From: Bradyrhizobium sp. 141
GTDB lineage: Bacteria > Pseudomonadota > Alphaproteobacteria > Rhizobiales > Xanthobacteraceae
Length of the DNA: 64,000 nucleotides
Assembly: GCF_023074055.1 (NCBI RefSeq)
Contig: NZ_JADPKR010000113.1
Span: 41,611-105,610 of the forward strand
Direction of reading: 5' to 3'
The position numbers and the translations under genes are program-made. Shown one piece after another: positions 60,291-64,000 of the stretch; positions within the stretch are counted from its first letter, which is position 1, and every line of letters begins with the position of its first letter. The notes under the pieces were generated by a model. The model was not told where the DNA came from and searched no databases. It saw nothing but the letters and a program-made list of their open reading frames with translations.

Positions 60291-60356
60291 CGCAATCCGG
60301 GAGCAGTCTCGCCGCACGCAGGAACCCGAATTACGCTTCGCTCCATCCGGGCTACG
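60271..60356. repeat. GTAGCCCGGATGAAGCG inverted repeat
   Basis: GTAGCCCGGATGAAGCGTAG... and ...CGCTTCGCTCCATCCGGGCTAC form the arms. It overlaps the 3' end of the hybrid kinase gene (to 60290) and lies between convergent genes. Confidence 0.8.
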
Positions 60357-60371
60357 AAACGTAACCGCGTC

Positions 60372-61007
60372 TTACGACGCGCGCTGGGCCGCGGTCATCA
60401 CGATGCGGATCAGATCGGCGGCGTTGCGCGCGCCGAGCTTCTTCATGATGTTGGCGCGGTGGTCCTCGATGGTGCGCGGGCTGATGCCGAGCGTGCGGCC
60501 GGCTTCCTTGTTCGACGCGCCTGCCGCGAACTGCTCGAGCACCTCGCGCTCCCTGCGCGTCAGCGGCTCGCGTCCGGGGAAATGCAGCGAGCCGAATTTC
60601 GGCGAGGCGTTCTCCGCCTGCCTGCGCGCATAGGCGCCGATCGCCTCGTCGAGCCGGCCGACGATCTCGCTGCCCCGGAACGGCTTCTCGATGAAGTCGA
60701 GCGCGCCGCTCTTGATCGCGCCCACCGCCATCGCGATGTCGCCCTGTCCGGAGATCATGAAGATCGGCGCCGGATAGTCCTCGCCGTGCAGCTCCTTCAG
60801 AATGTCGAGGCCCGACTTTCCGGGGATGTTCACGTCCAGCAGGATCGCAGCCGGTGTACGGTTTCGCGCGATGGAGAGCAGCGCTGCGCCGTCCGCAAAA
60901 CAGATCACCTCATAGCCCGCCGCCTTCAACACCATCGAAAGAGTGTCGCGAACGGCAGGGTCGTCGTCGACCACGAAGATTTCACCGCGAGAGCTTTGTT
61001 CGGCCAT
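60372..61007 (-). CDS. FixJ-type response regulator (REC-LuxR)
   Basis: 211 residues from the ATG at 61005-61007; the frame reaches back to 61082 but upstream residues are basic and lack receiver homology. Receiver: IFVVDDDPAVRDTLS, Asp in AILLDVNIPGKSG, Lys in FIEKPFRG. A NarL/FixJ-type helix-turn-helix follows: LTRREREVLEQFAAGASNKEAGRTLGI and PRTIEDHRANIMKKLGARNAADL. No cognate kinase is on the same strand, so it may be phosphorylated by the hybrid kinase convergent with it. A palindromic site lies 75 bp upstream of its start. Confidence 0.87.
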   Translation of the reverse strand: MAEQSSRGEIFVVDDDPAVRDTLSMVLKAAGYEVICFADGAALLSIARNRTPAAILLDVNIPGKSGLDILKELHGEDYPAPIFMISGQGDIAMAVGAIKSGALDFIEKPFRGSEIVGRLDEAIGAYARRQAENASPKFGSLHFPGREPLTRREREVLEQFAAGASNKEAGRTLGISPRTIEDHRANIMKKLGARNAADLIRIVMTAAQRAS

Positions 61008-61081
61008 GTGCCACATCCGGTTGGCATGAAGGACTCGCGTGCGCGCCAACCGTTTATGGCGTTCGGCGCGGATTCGGCCCA

Positions 61082-61097
61082 CCCGTATTTGTACGGG
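61082..61097. promoter_or_regulatory. Palindromic operator CCCGTA-TTTG-TACGGG
   Basis: Six-base perfect arms around four bases. It lies between the leftward FixJ-type gene and the rightward gene at 61158, and 15 of 16 bases recur at 23982-23997. The spacing and divergent position fit a LuxR-type dimer site. Confidence 0.55.
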
Positions 61098-61157
61098 ACA
61101 AGGACTTAACGCACAAGTAGCGGCAAGGTGCCTTATTGCGGGGTACGGAGAATATCC

Positions 61158-61499
61158 ATGCTAAATTTCGCTGGCACACCCCCGCTCGTCGCGATGCCCG
61201 AAACTGACAGCCGTCAGTTGATCGCTGCCGATCTTCGCGCTCTGATCACACGGATCGAGAGCAGCATGCGCCTGATCGACGCAGCCATGATGGAAACCAG
61301 CATGTTGGAAACAGGCTTGCTGGATACGGGCTTGCTGGATACGGGCTTGGCGCAGGGCGATCCGGCGGGTTCCGCCGACATTTTCGTGCTCGACGACGTC
61401 ACGCCGCGCTATGCGACGGCGAGCGCCGCCCTCAATGCCTGTCGGGCGGGCCTCGGCCACGCCCTGCAATGTCTGTCGGAATCCGGCACCCCGGCATAG
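61158..61499 (+). CDS. Hypothetical protein with 15-bp tandem repeats
   Basis: 113 residues from ATG 61158 (GGAG seven bases upstream). The sequence is helical and acidic: LIAADLRALITRIESSMRLID, then METSMLETGLLDTGLLDTG and a C-terminal helix ATASAALNACRAGLGHALQCL. The middle repeats come from 15-bp direct repeats at 61314-61349, a slippage-prone site that could vary in length between strains. No family is recognised. It shares its promoter region and the palindrome at 61082 with the FixJ-type gene, so it may be one of its targets. Confidence 0.6.
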   Translation: MLNFAGTPPLVAMPETDSRQLIAADLRALITRIESSMRLIDAAMMETSMLETGLLDTGLLDTGLAQGDPAGSADIFVLDDVTPRYATASAALNACRAGLGHALQCLSESGTPA

Positions 61500-61553
61500 A
61501 GCGCGATCGGCGCGGCCCAGCAGCCGCATCCCATCGCATGGCAGCTCCGCAGC

Positions 61554-62057
61554 TTAGGCGCGGTGCCGTTCCACGATCGCGTCGGTGGCGACGCCGCCCC
61601 AGGTATGCATCGCCGGAAGTCCCATCGCGGTCTTGCCGAGATTGGCGAGGCTGATGCGCAAGGCCGCGAGGTCGAGCGGCTTCGGCAGGCTCTGGAGCTC
61701 GATCCCGACGGACCGGGCGAAGCTGCGGGCGGCGCTGCGGCGCTTGCCGTCCATGCCGCTGATGACAATCACGGCGCCGCCGAATTTCGCGGCCGCCATC
61801 TCGCGCAGCACGTCGATGCCGTCGCCATCCTCCAGCACGAGATCGAGCGTCACGCAATCGAAGCGGGCGGCACGAAGCTTCTCGATCGCGTCCGCTACCG
61901 ACGGCGCCACGGTGACTTCGTGGCCGGCCTGCTTGGCGGCGACCGTGATCAGGCTGCGCTGCGTGGCGTCGTCATCGACCACCAGGAGCTGAAGCGCACG
62001 CCGTTCGGCGCCATCGGGCAGGTTTGACGGGATGGGGGAAAGAGAACTTCTGGGCAT
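61554..62057 (-). CDS. Response regulator, receiver with C-terminal extension
   Basis: 167 residues. Receiver core LLVVDDDATQRSLITVAA, phosphoacceptor Asp in CVTLDLVLEDGDG, Ser in VIVISGMDG and Lys in LQSLPKPLD. The first 20 residues are polar (SSLSPIPSNLPDGAERR) and the last 40 form a short non-receiver tail (ISLANLGKTAMGLPAMHTWG). No DNA-binding domain is present. It may be a phosphate sink or partner of the adjacent kinases. Confidence 0.8.
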   Translation of the reverse strand: MPRSSLSPIPSNLPDGAERRALQLLVVDDDATQRSLITVAAKQAGHEVTVAPSVADAIEKLRAARFDCVTLDLVLEDGDGIDVLREMAAAKFGGAVIVISGMDGKRRSAARSFARSVGIELQSLPKPLDLAALRISLANLGKTAMGLPAMHTWGGVATDAIVERHRA

Positions 62058-62195
62058 TGCCGTATCCTGAGATTGAGACCGCCAACGGATACACGGTTCG
62101 CGCTTAAGCGACGTAAAGCGGCCAAGGCAAATTCGCTCGGATGTTTCAGCAAATGTAAAGCAACCTGGCGGACAGCGCGGCGGCTGCCACGCCGA

Positions 62196-62513
62196 TCAGG
62201 CCGCTTCGTCACGGCCGCCGGCCGCGCCGCGCTTCTTCCTGTTCTTGCCGCGCAGGAACTGGATGTCCATTTCGGCGCCGTTGACGCGGACGAGCTCACA
62301 GCGGCGGTAGGCGAGGCCCGTGGACGACAGCAGCAGGAAGAACTCTTTCAGGTTCAAGCCTTGGATCGAGCCTTCCACCGTCAGGATGGCGTCGGTGTCG
62401 GAGATCGCGTTGAGCTTGCAGTCGCGGCGCCAGGTGCCGTCGATGGCCATGATGCAGACGTCATAGCCGCGACTGAACGTCACGCGTTCCGTGCCCTTGC
62501 CATCCTCGGCCAT
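62196..62513 (-). CDS. PilZ-like protein, atypical c-di-GMP site
   Basis: 105 residues from the ATG at 62511-62513, two bases after the CheR stop. The beta-barrel pattern (YDVCIMAIDGTWRRDCKLNAI, then AILTVEGSI) fits a PilZ fold. The usual RxxxR followed by D/NxSxxG is replaced by RVTFSR and ISDTDA, so c-di-GMP binding is doubtful. The C-terminus is a basic tail (GKNRKKRGAAGGRDEAA). Operon with CheR suggests a role in chemotaxis or motility. Confidence 0.7.
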   Translation of the reverse strand: MAEDGKGTERVTFSRGYDVCIMAIDGTWRRDCKLNAISDTDAILTVEGSIQGLNLKEFFLLLSSTGLAYRRCELVRVNGAEMDIQFLRGKNRKKRGAAGGRDEAA

Positions 62514-62515
62514 GT

Positions 62516-63394
62516 CTAGCGTCCTGCCATCACCGCCATGCGCGGTGCTGCGCCGGCGAGAGCCGGCTTGGCGGCCGCGGCACGCGGATCGTTCGGCTTG
62601 TAGAGGCCGCGCCGCTCCGGAATCGGGCGGAACGTATCGGTCAGACCGACCACGGTTTCGGCCGCGCCCAGCACCAGGAAGCCGTCGGGCTCGATCTGGC
62701 GCGCCAGACGGTTGAAGATGCTGATCTTGGTATCCTGGTCGAAATAGATCAGCACGTTGCGGCAGAAGATGACGTCGAAGGTGCCGAGCTGGGAAAAATC
62801 GTGCAGCAGGTTGAGCTGGCGATGCTGGATCATCGCCCGCAGCTCGGGATTGATCTGCCAGGTCTCGCCGGTCTGCTTGAAATATTTCATCAGCATCTGG
62901 ATCGGCAGGCCGCGCTGCACCTCGAACTGGCTGTAGATGCCGGCCTTGGCCTTCTCCAGCACCTCCTGCGACAAATCGGTCGCGATGATTTCGACGCGCC
63001 ATCCGGTCAGGGCCGGGCCCATCTCCTTCAGGCTCATCGCCAGCGAATAGGGCTCCTGCCCGGTCGATCCGGCGGCGCACCAGATGCGCACGCTCCGACG
63101 CGCCGCGCGCGCCTTGATGACCTCGGGCATGATGGTGTCGCGGAAATGATCGAACGGGACCTTGTCGCGGAAGAAGAACGTCTCGTTGGTGGTCATGGCT
63201 TCGACCACGTCGGTGATCAGCGTACGCGAGCCGCCTTGCAGCTTCTGCACGAGCTCGGCGATACCAGAGAGCCCGGCCTTGCGGGCGAGCGGCAGCAGGC
63301 GGCTTTCGATCAGATATTGCTTGTCTGCGGACAGGTCGAGCCCGGAATTGTCCTTCAGGAACTTACGCAGATACTCATACTCGGTCGGGGTCAC
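62516..63394 (-). CDS. cheR: CheR chemotaxis methyltransferase
   Basis: 292 residues from the GTG at 63392-63394, chosen for AGAGG six bases upstream and because MTPTEYEYLRKFLKDNSGL is the typical CheR start; the ATG at 63454 prepends 20 atypical residues. N-terminal helical domain, then the SAM-binding core RIWCAAGSTGQEPYSLAM, IIATDLSQEVLEKAKAGIY and FDVIFCRNVLIYFD. It methylates glutamates of chemoreceptors. It lies between the PilZ-like gene and the CheY-like gene on the same strand. Confidence 0.88.
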   Translation of the reverse strand: MTPTEYEYLRKFLKDNSGLDLSADKQYLIESRLLPLARKAGLSGIAELVQKLQGGSRTLITDVVEAMTTNETFFFRDKVPFDHFRDTIMPEVIKARAARRSVRIWCAAGSTGQEPYSLAMSLKEMGPALTGWRVEIIATDLSQEVLEKAKAGIYSQFEVQRGLPIQMLMKYFKQTGETWQINPELRAMIQHRQLNLLHDFSQLGTFDVIFCRNVLIYFDQDTKISIFNRLARQIEPDGFLVLGAAETVVGLTDTFRPIPERRGLYKPNDPRAAAAKPALAGAAPRMAVMAGR

Positions 63395-63454
63395 GGATGG
63401 CCTCTTCGAAGCTGTACTGGAACACTCTGGCCAAAGCACTTCGGCCAGACACAC

Positions 63455-63841
63455 TCAGACCATGGCTTGTCCGACCGGGATCAAACCAACCTCTGCGAAT
63501 TTGTCGGCGATGATGTCCTTGTCGAAGGGCTTCATGATGTACTCGTTGGCGCCGCCGCTGAGCGCCTGGGCGATATGAGCCACGTTGTTCTCGGTGGTGC
63601 AGAACACGACCTTGGGCTGGTCGCCGCCGGGCAGGCGGCGCATGTGGCCCATGAATTCGAAGCCGTCCATCACGGGCATGTTCCAGTCGAGCAGCACCGC
63701 ATCGGGCAACTGCCGCTGACAGATCTCGAGCGCCTTCGAGCCGTCCTCGGCCTCGGTGACTTGGAATTCCAGGCCTTCCAGGATCCGGCGCGCGATCTTG
63801 CGCACGACGCTGGAATCATCGACCACCAAACATGTCTTCAT
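63455..63841 (-). CDS. CheY-like response regulator
   Basis: 128 residues from the ATG at 63839-63841 (GGAG eight bases upstream). Receiver: CLVVDDSSVVRKIAR, Asp in AVLLDWNMPVMDGFEFM, Thr in VFCTTENN and Lys in YIMKPFDKD. In a che operon this is the motor- or kinase-interacting regulator. It lies 32 bp after CheW and 60 bp before CheR. Confidence 0.88.
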   Translation of the reverse strand: MKTCLVVDDSSVVRKIARRILEGLEFQVTEAEDGSKALEICQRQLPDAVLLDWNMPVMDGFEFMGHMRRLPGGDQPKVVFCTTENNVAHIAQALSGGANEYIMKPFDKDIIADKFAEVGLIPVGQAMV

Positions 63842-63873
63842 TTCTGTTCTCCGGATTCGATGTTTCGTTTGGC

Positions 63874-64000
63874 TCACGCAGCCATCTGCACTTCGGTCTT
63901 CAGCTCGAGGACGCGATCGACGTCGAGGACGACCATGAGCTGTCCGTCGAGGCGGTGGACGCCGCCGGCGAGCTTGGCCATGCGGGGGTCGAGGTTGACG
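63874..64000 (-). CDS. cheW: CheW coupling protein (3' end only)
   Basis: Only the last 42 codons are in the window, ending VLELKTEVQMAA before the stop at 63874-63876. NLDPRMAKLAGGVHRLDGQL and MVVLDVDRVLEL is the C-terminal SH3-like strand pattern of CheW, which links chemoreceptors to CheA. The gene continues past the right edge, presumably with cheA. Confidence 0.8.
   Translation of the reverse strand, partial: VNLDPRMAKLAGGVHRLDGQLMVVLDVDRVLELKTEVQMAA

Noticed and set aside
61299..61349. Direct repeats as a CRISPR array
   Set aside because: Units are 15 bp, contiguous and without spacers, and lie within a coding frame.

Overview
The window looks like a chromosomal stretch of a high-GC soil alphaproteobacterium, most likely Bradyrhizobium or a close relative. 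The basis is very high GC with GC-rich third positions, families such as LTXXQ/Spy-like proteins, FixJ-type regulators and NitT/TauT-type ABC importers, and many palindromic intergenic repeats typical of that group (GTAGGGTGGGCAAAGC / GCCTTTGCCCACCCTAC, CGTCATGGCCGGGC, CGTCATTCCGGGGC and others). No rRNA, tRNA, CRISPR array, transposase or phage module was seen.

Layout. 1-8.4 kb: the 5' end of a lactonase-like MBL gene, a caspase-fold/TPR protein with both catalytic residues replaced, an OmpA-type lipid/peptidoglycan protein, an RND efflux adaptor-permease pair, a tiny DUF6883-DUF4926 two-gene unit, and a Crp/Fnr regulator. 8.6-21 kb: envelope genes (AsmA, membrane nucleotide cyclase, RTX/beta-strand secreted protein, LTXXQ protein, LysM protein). 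21-24 kb: a GGDEF-EAL protein. 24-33.7 kb: an AraC regulator, scar-like gene remnants, then an apparent operon of FAD oxidoreductase, acetoacetate decarboxylase, patatin, 3-hydroxybutyrate dehydrogenase and an EmrAB-type efflux pair, followed by an MBL hydrolase. 33.7-39.2 kb: small hidden genes, a beta-propeller lactonase, an orphan RND adaptor, and a second dead-caspase protein. 39.6-48.7 kb: a DxDTT-motif protein of unknown function, a nuclease-fold protein, an aminotransferase, an MBOAT/SGNH O-acylation pair and oligopeptidase B.

48.8-56.1 kb is a coherent leftward catabolic locus: NitT/TauT importer (substrate-binding protein, ATPase, permease), IlvD/Edd dehydratase, RraA-like aldolase and SMP-30 lactonase, divergent from a GntR regulator across a perfect 26-bp palindrome. 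The order fits uptake of an aldonate or its lactone, dehydration to a 2-keto-3-deoxy acid, and aldol cleavage. 56.2-64 kb is signal transduction: a response regulator and hybrid kinase, an orphan FixJ-type regulator, another receiver, a PilZ-like protein, and CheR-CheY-CheW chemotaxis genes running off the end.

The most notable cross-links are: three CRP-type operators (TGTGA-N6-TCACA-like), two of which sit beside the two dead-caspase genes and one upstream of the Crp/Fnr gene itself; a palindrome CCCGTA-TTTG-TACGGG shared between the FixJ-type and AraC promoters; a 27-codon peptide-coding repeat that brackets the acetoacetate/efflux operon; and a set of genes under 60 codons with good coding signatures.
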